A stretch of DNA of 64,000 nucleotides, from contig JANCRA010000005.1 of NCBI GenBank assembly GCA_024362935.1, forward strand, positions 22,900,235 to 22,964,234. The letters run 5' to 3'. A program made the translations under genes and the position numbers. Position 1 is the first letter of the stretch. Each line of letters opens with the position of its first letter. This document shows, in pieces, positions 14,001 through 29,000 of the stretch. This DNA is from Setophaga petechia. Taxonomy: Eukaryota; Chordata; Aves; Passeriformes; Parulidae. The notes under the pieces are model-generated. The model was given only the letters and a program-made list of their open reading frames with translations. It was not told the origin of the DNA and ran no database searches.

Positions 14001-17000
14001 CCACAGTCAGGTCACTGAGAGGCTTTGAAATGGCACCGCCTGTTGGGAAGAAAAAGCACGTTCTTTTGTTGCGCTGCTGTTCAGCTTTCCCCCAAACAGA
14101 AATGAAAAGTAGATGCTGGAATTCTTTGCCCTAATTTGCAGCATGGCCATAGTCATTCTAAGCTCTGGGAAAAATCAGGAGTAGACTATGACCTGAACAT
14201 TACAAAAATATGTTTCTTATTTCCATCCCAGTTATTATCTTTTATTTTATCATCAGCACAGGTGTACTGAGAACACACAGGACAAAACCTCTTTCTTACA
14301 GTAATTACATCAAAAGCATAATACAGCATTTCATACTGTGCTTCTGATCTAGCAAAATATATTAACACAGCAGATTTGAGGATTCAAATTATAGTAATCA
14401 CAAAAGATAAGGGGAAAGGCAAGGAGAACATAAAAAAAAAGGATAAATTAAAGACAAACTCCCACTGGAACAGCACCATTGCTCCAAGTCTATTGGGTAC
14501 TTTCTAAATACCCAATAGAAAGTACCCAATAGACTTGGAGCAATGGTGCTCCAAGTGAAATAAAAACCTTGGACTTTAAGCCTACTAACCTGCTACTATA
14601 AGCTTCCCAGATGTTTTCTTCTCTCCAGCATAAAACACATATTCTCCTTCATCATCTTTCATCATCTTCACCACTGTCAATTTATATATTTTGCCACGTG
14701 CTTCAATTTTATATTTAGGACCAGCCTGTATGGGTTGGCCTTTGAAGTGCCAAATTACATCAATCCCTGAATGGGACAGCTCGACCTCAAAGGACACATT
14801 CTGTGTTTCAGTGCAGGTGATGTCATGAAGACCTCTAATAATCTCAATTTCTATAAAAAGAATAAATTATAAATTTATTAGTTGTTTCCACTAGTTTTGT
14901 TTTCAAATAAATAATTTCACAAAGAACTGTGCTTCTTAAGAAACACCAACCTTCAACTGTGACATTGCAGCTTGTTTCCACTTTGCCAACCATTAGTTTA
15001 TAGCGTCCTGCATCTGATGCGTGGGTTCTGGTGAGCACCAGCCTCTGTTTGGCGCCTTTACATACAGCTTGCACACGTTCATCAGGCTTTATTTGATTAT
15101 CATTTAAGTACCATTTTGAAGAGGACACATCAGGTGCTGAAACTTTACATTCAAGGATGGCTTTTGTTCCTTCAATTACATGAAGATCTTCTAGAGGCAC
15201 CACTATTTCCACACCTGCCAAGTTACAAAAATATTCATCATGAGAAAAGCGATGTCTTTAAAAAGTAATCCTAAAGGAGCCAAAAATCAAACACACCTTC
15301 AAAATCATCATAGTGACTTACTGTAAACTGTGATCTGTCCAGTGGTTGACAGCTCAAGATCAGGAACACTAAAAGAGTAAGTTCCACTATCTTCCTTTGT
15401 GGCATCTTCTATGAGCAACATATGCGATTGTTTATCCAGCACAATATGAATACGATCACTGGACTGAATTTCTTGGCCATCTTTCATCCAGACACCTTCT
15501 GCATTTTCGAGGGAGACTTTGACTTCAAGTTGCACAATATCTCCCTCACAGACTCTTTGATCAGTTAGTCCTTGAAGAATTGCCATGGGACGAGCTGTGG
15601 AATTAAATGAAGTTAATTAATACTTATAAGAGGCAGAATATTAAACATTAAAGTTTTCTGGGATACAATGATACAGCTATAGTACATGCTATAAAATGGA
15701 AAAATGATAGTATATAGACAATGTAAGAAATGCTTACGCTTCATCTTCAGTTTGCATTGAGTCCTTTTTCCATCAACAACGTAACTATATTCTCCTTGAT
15801 CATCTTTATTAATATCTTTAATAGTGAGGGTCTGGCGACCACGGCGGGATGCAATCACATGTTTAAGACTAGAAGTGAGTTCAACATCACCATGATACCA
15901 TTTCCCCTCCGCATCTTCTGGGAAAACCTCACATTCAAGTTCAGCTGAGAAGGATTCTGGCGCTTCAACATCCTCAAGTTCTTTAATAAACTCAATTGCA
16001 GCACCTAAAGGCAAATAATTACATTTGTAAATAAGCTTGATTAGATTCTCCTGAAGAAAAAAAAAAAGTTATTAAATGAGCCTAAGGGAATATATATAGA
16101 TATATAGTGTAATCATTTTACATAAATACATCTCTAGACTTTCATACTGGATTCCAAAAGTATGAAAGCAGCTCCACATCTCTAAAGGTGCTAGATGTCT
16201 GTTTAAATAGTTTTATTTCTTTCTGAAGCTGATTTCACTTTAACATTATGGCATGGTACTGAGTTGTATGCTTCTCACCTTCAACAGTAAGCTTTGCAGT
16301 GGTTTTTACAGATTCATCTTCAACCAGTGCACAGCTGTAGTCATCAGCATCAGACATGTCAATTGTTAATACGGAAAGAAAGTGAGCCTTTCTGTCTGAG
16401 TGCATCCTGTACTTGTCTCCAGAATGAATCTCAATTCCATCCTTAAACCATTTCACTTTGACAAAGGGCTCTGATGTTTCACATTCAAATGTTGCCATGG
16501 AGTCTCTTGCTTTAGCAACAACATCTTGTAACTCCTGCGTGAAGCTGATTAACTGCTTGGCTGCAAAACATATAAAAATGAACAATGCACTGACCAAACA
16601 GACTTAACACACTATGATGAGCAGTAGGATGAGTAAAAGAATTGAAATTACCTTGTACTAACAGGAAAGCATGGCTAGAAGTTTCACCAGCTATATTGAC
16701 TGCTTTCACCATGATGCTGGCAGAATCATCAGAAGTCACATCTCTGATAACTAATTCGCAGACATTATCTTCAGGCCAGTACCAGTACACACGATCAGTC
16801 CTTTCAATCTGAACACCATTTTTGAACCACTGGCATTCAGGATCAGGTTTCCCCACCACTCTCACACGGAAGTGTACGTCTGTTCCTTGGGCTATAGTCT
16901 GGCTTTGAATACGTTCCAATATCTTGGGAGCCTCCATGCTTGGACTAAGCTCCACCTTCTCTGGTTTGAATGTTGGAATGGTGATTTTGCCTTCAGGAGG

Positions 17001-20000
17001 AAGTGCTTTCTTCTCTTCCTCTGGGATCTCTTTGGTCCAGTGGAGAAGTTCTTCTTTTGTCTTTTTTAGCATTTCTTCATATGATTCATCTTTTTTGCGA
17101 GATTTAAGTTCCACAGCTGTAATGGCTTCATAGTAGCCCTCTTCTGTCCTGCGCTTGAATTTACTACGCAGCTCTTCAGATTCCTCTGAAAGCTTTTCGT
17201 GAGTGATTCTTTCAGCCCTTTTCAGCTTCACCACTTCTTTGGTTGTTGCTTCTGCAGGTTTGTCTACCTTCTGTACCTCAAACAGAAGTTTCCCAGGTTC
17301 TGTAACTACAGGCTCATGTTTGGGTTCAGGAGCACGACGAAGAACAGATCTGAAGTCTTCCCTCTGCTGGATCTCAAGTTTCACCTTATGTTCAATAAAG
17401 CCTTCTGGATTCTCTGCAGTGACTCTCACCTCTCCTGTGTCATATGATTTGCAGTCCACAATATCCAGGTAGTAGATTCCATCATAACGGAGTCTAAACC
17501 TTTTGCTTTTACGGATGAGCTGTCCATTGAGGTACCAGTTGACCTTGGGCATAGGATAGCCAGTCACACGGCAGCGGAATCGTGCTGTTTCACCTTCAAG
17601 GACTCTTGCAGGTTCAGGAACCAAAACGATTTCTGGTTTTTGTTTTTCCTTTTGGTCCAGTGCAACAGCAGGTAGAGCACCCTCGTGGGCCATTCTTTCT
17701 AACTCTTCAATTCGCTGGAGTCCCCTTTTGCCTTCTGGCAGCTGGGATTCTTCCACAAGACTTTTCTCATCCTTCACAATCAGAGTAGCAGATGTGTGGT
17801 CTGTACCATATTTGTTAGTTGCTCTGCAAGTGATCACTCCACTGTCTCTGGAATAGGCTACCCCATAGTCCAGGCTACAGTACCCAAACTCATTGATCAT
17901 GCGGAGCCTGTTAGCTGCTTCCAAGGGTTTGCCATCATGCAACCACTCCACCACCATGGTTGGGTCGCCAATTGGTGTAAGCCTGCATTCAAAGTGCGCT
18001 GGTCCAAATTGTTTGAGCCTTAAAGATGTGAGCTTCTTCTTAAAAAATGGTTTCTGTTGCTTTTCTTTGTCATAGAGATCTCCTTCCTCCCATTGCTCTT
18101 GACCATAACGCAGATGGAGAGGTTCTAACTCTGGTGCTGCAATCTCCTTGGCTTTGTAAGTTCCTTTTGGAATTATTAATTTCCTTTCTGGTTCAGGTTC
18201 TGTGTGTTCAACTTCAACATTTACTTTGCAGCGGGTGGTGTCCCGCCCAGCTTTATTGATAGCAGTAGCAGTATACCATGCAGCATCTTGTCTGGCAGTA
18301 GATTCAATTTTAAGGGCAGCTGCCCCTTTGGTTCCCTCAATCCTGAAGTATGAAAAAAAAATTATCAATTTTTCCCTTCTTTGTCATTCATTTTTGCCTT
18401 TCTTCCAAATTAGTTCAAAGCCTCCAAAGGTAAATCTCTGGAGGGAATAAACATTTTGTATATGTTTATTCATGTTTGGGAGTGCAGTGCCTAAGACTTA
18501 GAGAAGAATAATAAAAACCAGTCTTATATTCTGTGGTAGTTTTTCCTGCAGAGGTCTTCAAAATCAGAGACAGAGAAAAGTTCAGTAAATCTCTATGATG
18601 GCTTTTAGAAACTATATGAAAACATATGCTGGAAAAATATTGAATGAATCCTACAAGGTATTTTATATCTGTAATCCTTGCTGCAATGCAAAAGCCCCAG
18701 TGAATTCCTTTTGTGAAACTTCAGGAAGCATTTTTCAGGACGGTGGTTATTTACTACTTAACTTATATAAAGTATTTTAAATGAAATTAAACAAAATGTA
18801 AATAAAATTTAAATTTCAATATATACAAATATAATAAAAATCCTTACTTTATTTTGGGATATTTATGAGGCACAATGATGTCACTGTTCTTGAGCCATAC
18901 AATGTCAGGATTAGGGTTACCAGTAGCTTTTACTGCCATCTCCAGTCTAGAGCCCTCCTTCACGCTGACATTTCTCAACCTTTCCACAAAGTGTGGTCTG
19001 ACTAGGTCTTCCTTAGCTGGAAGAGCAAATGTAAGTAATCACAAGAAGAAATAAAAACCCCATGATTTTAAATAAGAAACACTCATCAGATTGCTATAAA
19101 TAACATGATATACAGAATATAATAGAAAATACAGAAAATACCTTCTACAGTCAGTGTCATTGAGACTGAAGCTTTGCCTGCCCTGTTCTGAGCAATGACA
19201 GCCCATTCTCCAGAGTCTTCAGGCATCGCAGGAACAATGATCAATGACTGGGTACCATCTTCTTTAATCACTATTTTATGGGTGTAGTCATTAATCACTT
19301 GTTGGCCTGCAGAAACAGATGAAAAGAAAACAGTTGCAATCAAGGACAGTCTCAACGAGACATAAAAATTTTTTTTTAAATATTATTTCTTCATGAAAAT
19401 GAGGCTGATGTACCATTATGGAACCAGTAGGTCTCTGGCATAGGTCTGCCAACAACTTTTAAGTCAAATCTTGCTGTCTGCCCCTGTGAACATTTAAATG
19501 ATGTTGGTTTCAGCACAAAAACTGGTTTATATAGTCTCTCTAGCTGCCCTTCATCAGTTTCTTCTAATCTCCGGGCAGGAGAACGAGAAGGAGAGCTGCG
19601 GGCAGGAGACCGGCTTGGAGACCGTGGAGAGATAGACCTGGAAGGAAGAGATAAGGCAGATGTGTATGGAAATGTCATATAACAGTGGACTGACATGATA
19701 AACAGATTTCAACCTTTGCCTTTCTCTGATTTAAGTTAACACATAAATCTCTATGAGTCATGAAGACAGCATTTAGATCTTTTCTAGGGGTGTGCAAACT
19801 CCAACAGCTTAAGCTTATTTAACTGCTATGTAATGAACTTTTGAACTATCACAGCAGATTGAAGTCTCGTAAAATTATATTATTGTGTACCTACCTATAT
19901 CTTCTCATAACTTCAGGTCCTGGCATATAACCTGGAGTTGCTGTAGGTGCAACTGGCTCAACATAGAGTTTTGCTGAGCAAATGGCATTTCCTTTCATAT

Positions 20001-23000
20001 TACTGGCAAAGACAGTATAAATTCCCTCATCTTCAGGTAAAACAACAGGTAAACGCAGAGTGGCGCTGCCATCTTGCAGAAGTTCCATGTGGTAGCGCTC
20101 TCCATGTCTTATACGTTTGCCATCCTTGTACCATGCCACCTGCATGGAAAGAAACAGTAGACTGCTATGTGAATTCTCCTAAAGGTAAAGATCCACTAAT
20201 GGCTAGTAAATATGAGATAGTACAACTTGCAATTTTTCAGTTGGAAAACATCACAGCCCACCATATATGTGTTAAACATTAACATTTTTACTTGAAATAG
20301 GTGAGAATAGTGTAAGATATTTGCATAGCAACCTGAAAGACAAGTTTTGGAGCTAGAAACAGATATAAAGCCCATTTTGATGAAGAGCAAAGTAACCTTG
20401 ACTGGACTGCTACTGTATTCCCCACTGGTCTGGGCTACCTCAGAGATAATGAAAATCAAGACCAACTTATTCGGTAAATCCAGCCTACCTCTGAACTAGC
20501 TAACCAACCTAACTGTATTCTAGTAAGGGACAAAAGGAAAATTCAGCTGGATATCAAACCAGAAGACTGAATTTCTTTTAAAAGTCACTGTTTCCTATGC
20601 AGAATGTAGATTGTTTGACAATGTGTTGTTAAGGGACTTCTTTTAAGTAGAGCATCAAATGATTTACAAAAAAAAAAAAAGTTATACAGATTTGGGGTAC
20701 CTTTGGCAATGGATATCCAGATGTCTTGCAATGGAAGGTAACTCCTGTCCCTTCAAAGGTTCTGTAGTTCTTTAATCTTACATCGAATCCTGCTTCTACA
20801 GCTTCAGATTCAGAAATATCAACCATCATCTCCTCTCCATCTTCTTCGAGAAGTTCATGTAAGGTAGTCTTAATAATTCTGAGTTCAATTTCTTTGATAA
20901 GTCTTTCTTCAAAAGAAGAAATATGGAATTCCTATATAGAAAAACAAGACCATTAGTTTAGCTTTCTGTGTCAAAAATGACCTTGCAAATAAATTATTTT
21001 TATGGTAAAATGTTGGTACCCAAAATTAGTATGGAGGGATAGACATACCTCATCTTCTACGAAACTTCTGACCATCACTGTATCTTTTGCCATTTTCTTC
21101 CTAATTAGAGCTTGTTCTTTCTCATACTCTTTTTCAAAGTCACCATAGGAAATGGGTGGGGCTACCTCAGCCACTTTAGGTTCCTGTACGTATGCAGTCA
21201 TTTGAGTTTGGTACATCATTTCTTGTTGCGATTTTATGTAGGCTTCGTAATCAGCTAAGAATTGAAACAGATTTATTTTGATAAAGTTTTGGTTTTCACT
21301 GGACTCAATGGAGAAAACAAGTACAAACTTCAAGGGCCTGATGCCAGATATTTTGTTTTGTAGAAACAGAACCACTAGATCTCCCTTTATGTTTCTTGAA
21401 CTGAATAAACTAAGTTGCAAAGAATTTGCAGCACAATTAAAAATATTTTTTGCCATGTGGAAGTTAATTTTAAGAAATGTTGTTCCCATTTCCTTAATCT
21501 AAAATGTACCTTCTTCTAGTAAGGAGACCGTTGCAGAAGCTTCTCCAAGATTATTACGAACAACAATAGTGTATTCTCCGGCATCGTCGGCAAAAGTCAT
21601 GGAAATTTCAAGTTTGCATTCCCCGGTTTCTTTTTTGTAACTTACTTTGTATCTATAGAAAACAAAATAAAAAGTCTCTATAATTATGGACAGAATTTTT
21701 AGTCAATTTGCTTTTAGTTACAGTTAGACATACTCCTAACTTGTACAAAGCACAAAAAGAGAAACTTTTATGGCAGTTCTCACTGAATGAATGAGCATAC
21801 AGAGTAGCATATGAAAAATAACCATGCTGAAAGTAGAGTACTGGTCTTTTGGTTGTCACTAAATAAATAGGTTCCAAACATCAGTACTGAAATATCAGAG
21901 GTCCAGTTATCAGACACAATATAATGATATATTTTGTGTGCACACAGAATGTGTGTCCTTGTATGGATCACCATATCATTTCAAGAATGTTACAAATGTA
22001 ATATTTTTTTCTCAGCTAGAAAGTATGTTGCTTTCTACAGACAAGACTTACCTAGCGAGAATGCAAGCATTGAACAGACAGAATAAAACAAATACAAAAC
22101 TTCTTGATTTGTTTATAAGTATAACATATGAGTATATCTTATTTTATAGTCTTTTGAATATTTATATTTTAAAACTTATGACCTTTTAAAGTCACACATT
22201 AAGACATGAGCCTATAATTTTTACATTAAAAATAATTCATTTCACAGAAATCAGGATGTTATTTGGCTCAGCGCAACTAAGGGAATCAAATTATGACGTT
22301 GCCAATTAAATATGCATAAAAATTATGTTAAGATGGATTTTGGGTATTGTATTCATAGTACCTGTAGCCAGTCGTGAGAGGAACTCCGCCTTTTTTCCAG
22401 TAGACATGTGGCTTTGGGTTGCCCCCTACTTGGCATTCAAAAATAATGCTCCCACCTTCAACTAATTTATGTACCATGGGTTTTCTTATAAAGAAAGGAG
22501 GTATGGGTTCTCCTGATACTTCCTCTGCTGCAGCAGAGACATCTTCCATTACAATGTCCTTTGTCTCCACATAGCTGAAACAAGATTCAGTGCAGGTGAG
22601 TGAGCTGATGTCTGAAGCTCTCATAAAAAAGAATGCAAGAATGTAATGATTGTGATAGGAGCAGTCTGTTTAGAAAGTAACTTTACCGTTTCTCTTCTGT
22701 AACAGTCTTCTCAGAAATGGTTTCTCGAGTCTCAGTTTCTTCAGTAACTATAAAGCAAGTTTGATAAAGTGGATTTTAAAATATCTTAATAAGCCTAAAG
22801 CAATGATTCGTTAACATAAAAAGAATATGTAGTTATCAGCCTTTTCCTCATATTCTTACATCACTTTTACCTAATAACCTCAGAACACAACTCAAACCAT
22901 ATGTTTTAAATATCCAAGATACATTACAAGCAATATAGAGTTAACAAAAATATTAACTTCCTACAGTGACAAGAGGGACTGTCCTTGAGTTTTACCAGGG

Positions 23001-26000
23001 AAGGTTTAGTTTGAATATAAAGAAACCTTTCACCAAAAAGGCAGTCGAGAGTTATAAAGCAAGGAACCAGTTGCCCATGAGTCATCTGGGGGCAACTTTT
23101 AAATACCTTCTCTACCCTGGAAGCATTTAAAAGACAGGTAGATGTGGCACCTAGGGATATGGTTTAGTGATGGACTTGGCAGTTTTGGGCTAATGATTGA
23201 AATCAATGCTTTCAAAGGTCTTTTCCAACTTTAACAATTCTATGATTCTATAAATATACTTACCTTTCACGTGTAAGTGGCAGGAAGTGCTGACACTCCC
23301 AGCCTTATTGGTAGCAGTGCAGGTAAATCTTCCACTGTCCTCTGCAAAGGCTTCACGAATCACAAGGCGAGCAAGTCCTGCTTTGAAAGTGATCTGGAAG
23401 TCCATTGAGCTCTCAATTTTGTAGTCTTCCCTGTACCATGTCACTGTAGGCTGAGGATGACCGGATATTTGGCACTCCAGAGTGACAGACTCACCTTCAG
23501 TCACAGTCTTATTTTTGAGGCCCTGTGTGACAAAAATTAAGTACCACAGTCAGTTTACCTTTTCAATACTAAACAGATACTCAAATATCTAAAAGCGGTT
23601 TGAATGGAAAATTTAACATCTAGTTCAAAACACTGTTCTATGAAGCAATGAATGCTGGGGAAAAAAGGCATTTTCCAAAGGGAAGTATTTGAAACTGGCT
23701 TTTAGGGTCTCTGAACATTGCTGTTAACAACATGAAAAGATAGGTTCATATTTATGCAGGTAGATCAACCTATGTGACATAAATGCAAAGAATCACTACC
23801 ATAAAAACATCAAGAAGACTTTGTATCAGAAATAAATTATATGCCTGAGTAAACTTAATTCAAAGTTAAAATGATTATATAAAGCCAATTTTTAATGGTT
23901 GAGTATTATGCGATAAAAATTAGAAAATAGAATGGGAGAAAATCTACTGTAACTCCCCTACACTACATACAAATTACTTACTGCGACTAAGGTGGGTGGC
24001 GTAGCAGGGATTTCTGCAGGTACAGGAACTCTGGCAGCTTCTGTCACCTAGGTGGTTTAGAGGACAATAATGAACAAAGTATAATTTAAATAAGAAAATT
24101 AATCAGGTAATATGAACTCTTTGCATGTTGTAAGTAAATATTAGGTCCTAACAAGGATTTGGGTAAAACAAATAAAAATTAAAAGGCAGAAGATTGCTTT
24201 AGAAGTGGAAAATTGGGATAAGAAGACTGTAAAAAAGTGAGGCTATTCCATATTTTTAAGATGAAAGTCAGTCAAAGTGACAGAAATTTGCTTAAAAACA
24301 TACCTTAACTTCATCTTCTTTATGCAGCATCAAGTGCTCTGTCCGCACTGCTTCACTTTTAATGCTTGTCTCCTTTTTAGTCTCAACATCATAGTGACTC
24401 TTATACGTCTCCACAGCCTCTCCAAAGGGAAACTGTGGAGGGGCAACTGGCTCTGCTTTAGTCCTGACTTCATGAGGCTTTAGCTGAGGTGGCTTCACAG
24501 GCTTGGTGATCTTCTGCGCAGCAGAAGTAGCTGATAGCTCTTTCTCCAGAGTAGCCATGGCAGTTCCAGCTATTGAAACCTAGGGAACAGAAGTAAGGAG
24601 TTACAGCTTTGTTGTTGTCTTATTTTCAAAGGAGAGAGTGCATTTCTTGAGCAGATTGCAAATGCAGCAGTTGCTTCCTTAGTTACTTGGTTTTGACACC
24701 GCAAAAGCTATATGTAAAAAAAGAGTAGTAGTTTTAGATTGCAGTAACAGAGTGCCAGACATATAATATCTCTGTATTATTTTTGATCTAAGATTTAAAT
24801 ATTTTCTTTTTCAAATAGAATTTCATCTTTAAATGGTCAAGAAGCTCTTAAGTGCCACACAAGAAATGTTCTCTCCATTTCTTCATTTGAAGTGTTAGAT
24901 TTCCATCTAGTCTGTCTAATACTGCAATAAAGAATACTACTAATTATATAACTTCTAATGATTAAAATAACTGATAAGATTTCAAAATATTTTTATAGGT
25001 GGAAAAACTTTTTAAAAATACATAAAAATATTTATAACAGTGTTTAATCATATTTGGGGGAAAATAATCTTTAAATTCCAGATGCAGAGAAAAAGTATGC
25101 TTGAATGAGAAAATCAGTAACTGGAAAATTTTAATACTATGTAAAGGAGTCCAACAGTAAAATGGAATAATAAATTTAAAAATTGATGGTATCATATTAT
25201 ACAGTCAGTCTGGATTTTTTCTATTTAAAAATTAGCTTAGCATATATTAATTAGCAAGGAAGAAAAAAAGCAGTGTGTAAGTGAACTGATGCACATAATA
25301 AGATTAAAGAGGGATACTTCTGCTGTTTAAAAAATATAACTTGCATGACAAATATCTACAATTTCACTGTATGTCATTAAGAACTTAAACTGCATTTTCG
25401 AAGAGTTTATAAGATTACTTAAATAAGAAGGAATAACAATAAATTGTATTTTAGCAATTCCTTTGTCTGTTTACAGCAATGTTCTTTATTAGTCAATCAA
25501 GCCAACAAAAATATTTGCAACGGGCACACATCTCTTCCTCTTGGGGAAGCACCACACTGGAGTGTGGGGGGAGAATCCCAATGGAATGAATGACCTACTG
25601 GCTATTGAAAATGAGCATGCTGGTCCTCTTGGATGCAGCTTCAGCTTACCTCATATGTATGATCTGGTTTGGGAACAGCGACTCTGGAGACTGTGAAGTG
25701 AGGACTCGCTGTGCGAGGCCGCGGCGGTTCAACATGAATTGTTTTCTCAAGTTCCGTTGTTCTTTTTATCTACACAAAGTAAGGAAAAAAGTTGTTGAAA
25801 GTGAAGTTGTTCTTTAAACTGAAGTAGGTTTTACTGGGACATAGTTCCTGGAAAACAATGTAATATAAAAAAATAGTCTAACCTCTTTTGATATATGAAC
25901 TTCGTGCTTTTCAGGAGTTGAGATATGTTTCTCAGGAGGAACATAGACTGTTTTGACTTCTTTGGTGACAACATGACGTTCTGCTGGGGCCTCAGAACCA

Positions 26001-29000
26001 CGGTCTGTTACAGTGCGCTCTTTATAACCATATTCCAAAGTTTTCTCCTTTACATAAGCTTCATCTGCTAGTTCTGGTTGCCAGGGTGATCGAACACGTG
26101 CCTGATCAACTGCTGCAACAACTGTAGCTACAGCTTCAGCCTTTATTCCAGCTTGAGTCTGCAAATAACATCAGCAGAATTTATACACATATTCATAACT
26201 ATATTGAAAACTTGCATATGTGACAAACCGTTATAATGTTGAGTATATTCCACAGAGAGGTTGTATGATGTTGCAAAAGTCATGATGAAAAGATCAAAAG
26301 TATGCACCTGTAAATACACTTAAGAATCAGTAAATTCAATGCAAATATATTCTCTAAGTGCTATCTCTGCAAATTCAGAATGTACCTGTGCTTCTGATTT
26401 TATGTATGTCAATATTTGTCTGCAGGACTAATTCTAGTACTTTACAGCCACATTTGTGTCCTCTTGTCTAAGAGTATGCAGGTAGATAAATGCGCACATA
26501 GTTTTAAAGTATGCTCATCAGTTCCCTATAACTCTTGTGGATGCAGAAAATGCATCTAGCATCTATTGTGAATGTATTTACTCAGCAACAGACCCATAAA
26601 AAATTTTACATCAGGTATATCTGTTAATTCAGTACTGATCTATTTTAAAGGATTTTACAAAAGAAGGGAGACTGAGATGTCTGATAATTTGAAAATAATA
26701 CTTTTGAATCAGGACTTCTATTTGTTTCTAATAACTCATAAATACTGTCAACTTCGCAACTTTGTTATTAGGGTCCAAACTTCTGCCCAGTCAGCCAGCA
26801 GTAGATAATAGTGACTACTACTACTGGTTGTTATTACTGTCACAACTGATCTGGACAGAGCAACAGAGTGCATGATATGTATGCCTTGAAAATGGGGAAA
26901 AAAAAACTCCTAAAAGATAATTTCATACTGATTTTAAAACCATTACGAGCTTAAACTAAAATTACTTAGGTGAGGCCAAAATGCAATCCTTTACAGAGAT
27001 TTTTTTTCTTATTAAAGCAGTGTTTAGGGAACAGGGACCTCTTATTCAGTATTACTGTTGCTTTCCAAATAGTTTTTTATACTGGCTTGAATTTGGCCCT
27101 AAATATATATCATACAACAAAGGACTGAACTCATCTAGCAGTTTGACTCTCAGTGAGTTTTGTATGCTTCATTCATTTACTTATATTTTATAAAAGTATT
27201 TTATGAATGTACTACACCGTAGATAGATAGATTTTAAATAGCAGCTGTTGTCAACTATGCTTTTCTTCCATACATAAAAATTCCTGATTGTATTGTGGAT
27301 CTGTCCTGCAATCCTACTGTAGGGAACCCTACTGGAACACAGCAGTGTCAACAAGTGTCTGATGGTCATAAGTAACAAACTGGACAGACCTGAATGGATG
27401 TTAAAGTTTCTTTTGTATAAAGAATTCATACCTCAATAAAGAGAACTTGTTTCATCTGACAACCATGAAATTACATGGAATCATCAAATAGAAAAAAAGA
27501 TTGCAGAATCAGAAATTTGAATAAGTAAATGTTGCTTAAAAGTCACTGATAGAGAAGAGACTGTCACAGAGAAATTAGACTACAGCCTGAAGTGTGACAT
27601 TTCCTAGCAGGGTGGGATATAAACCCCTTCAGTGCTAGAAAGTTAATCCTACTGACTCATTTACTCGAAAATCATCCCACTGAATGGGTATATTTTCAGG
27701 AATTATTTTGAGAGCATTCTGTTGTACCAAAGTCAGTCTTAAAATGTAAGGTTTGCAGATAAACCAAATTGTAACAGTGCGTTGGCTGTAATTTCTTCTC
27801 CAGTTCTGGACACTGTGACTGGTGCTTTAGTTTTAGCAGTGACCACTGTTTTTGGAACTACAGTAGTTTCCTCAGCTTCCTTTTTAATCTAGTTTTTATT
27901 GAAGAAATAGAAGTTTCAGTTCCATTCAGTCTTGAAAGATATTTGAGCAATGAGAAAACATTTTGAAATGGGAAGAGGGAAGAAGAATTGAAGGGTTAGA
28001 CCCTTGCGAACTGCACACATCTCTGTATTATAGTGATAAGTATTGTTATACCCTCGCACCTATTTAAATAAAAGTAATGATTAAAAAAAAAAGTTAAAAT
28101 GCATATCAGGAGTCAGTCAGTCCACTCCAAACATCAGTCAGAAGATAATTATGAGCATCCTATTAATGAAAATAAGACAGAAAGATCAAGATGGAATAAT
28201 TTAGTCTAATTAGCAGTAGGTCTAAAAGTTTGTAAGTGGAATAATCTTAGAAAAAATGAGTTGGAAATATATAGTTAGTATTTTTGAGGAAAACAGGAGG
28301 TTTACAAAGAAGAAAGGATAAAACCAAATATGGCTAAAACAGTGCTATTCACCTTTTCACGTGTTATGCTCACTTGTTCTTGTTTGGTGGCAACTCTTTC
28401 TTTACTTTTCGATATTATGACCGGTGCTTTAGGTTTATCAGTAGTAATTACTACCTTAGGTACTGAAGGTTTCATTTCTTCCCTTCTTATCTATTTTTTA
28501 TGGTAAAGAAAAATAATAGTAATTGATTATGCCTGTTGTCATGATTACACAACTTTTTTGGAAAGCAGGATAACGTTTCTAAACGTATATCAAGAAGAAA
28601 GAAACATGACTTCAGAATTGGGGTAATATCTTTGTACTCAAGTTATAGTGCATCTTATATGCTGAGAGAAGTTCATGGAAAGTCATTATATATTCCATTG
28701 CTTTTTGTTTGAATGAGAGAAGAAACTTTGTACTTCCTAGTTTGCAATGTATCATTATGCTTTGTAGAAACTGTTTGCATAGAAATTAATATTATTGACT
28801 TGATAGCTATCCCCATCAGTTGAGTCGTTCCACAATACGGTCTAACAGATGTATTCCATCTTCACACAAATATTAACTCCATTAAATCAAACTCCACACT
28901 ACGTATCATACCCTGAAAAAAACCTTTAAAATTTATATTCAGAAACCTACTTTCAGAGATAAATTTGTCATTAAGCATCAGATGAAATTCTGTGTACTGT

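Noticed and set aside
16872..18259. Several plus-strand ORFs of 60-89 codons
   Set aside because: They lie antisense to TTN exon 28, have no recognisable product, and are explained by its low stop content on the opposite strand.
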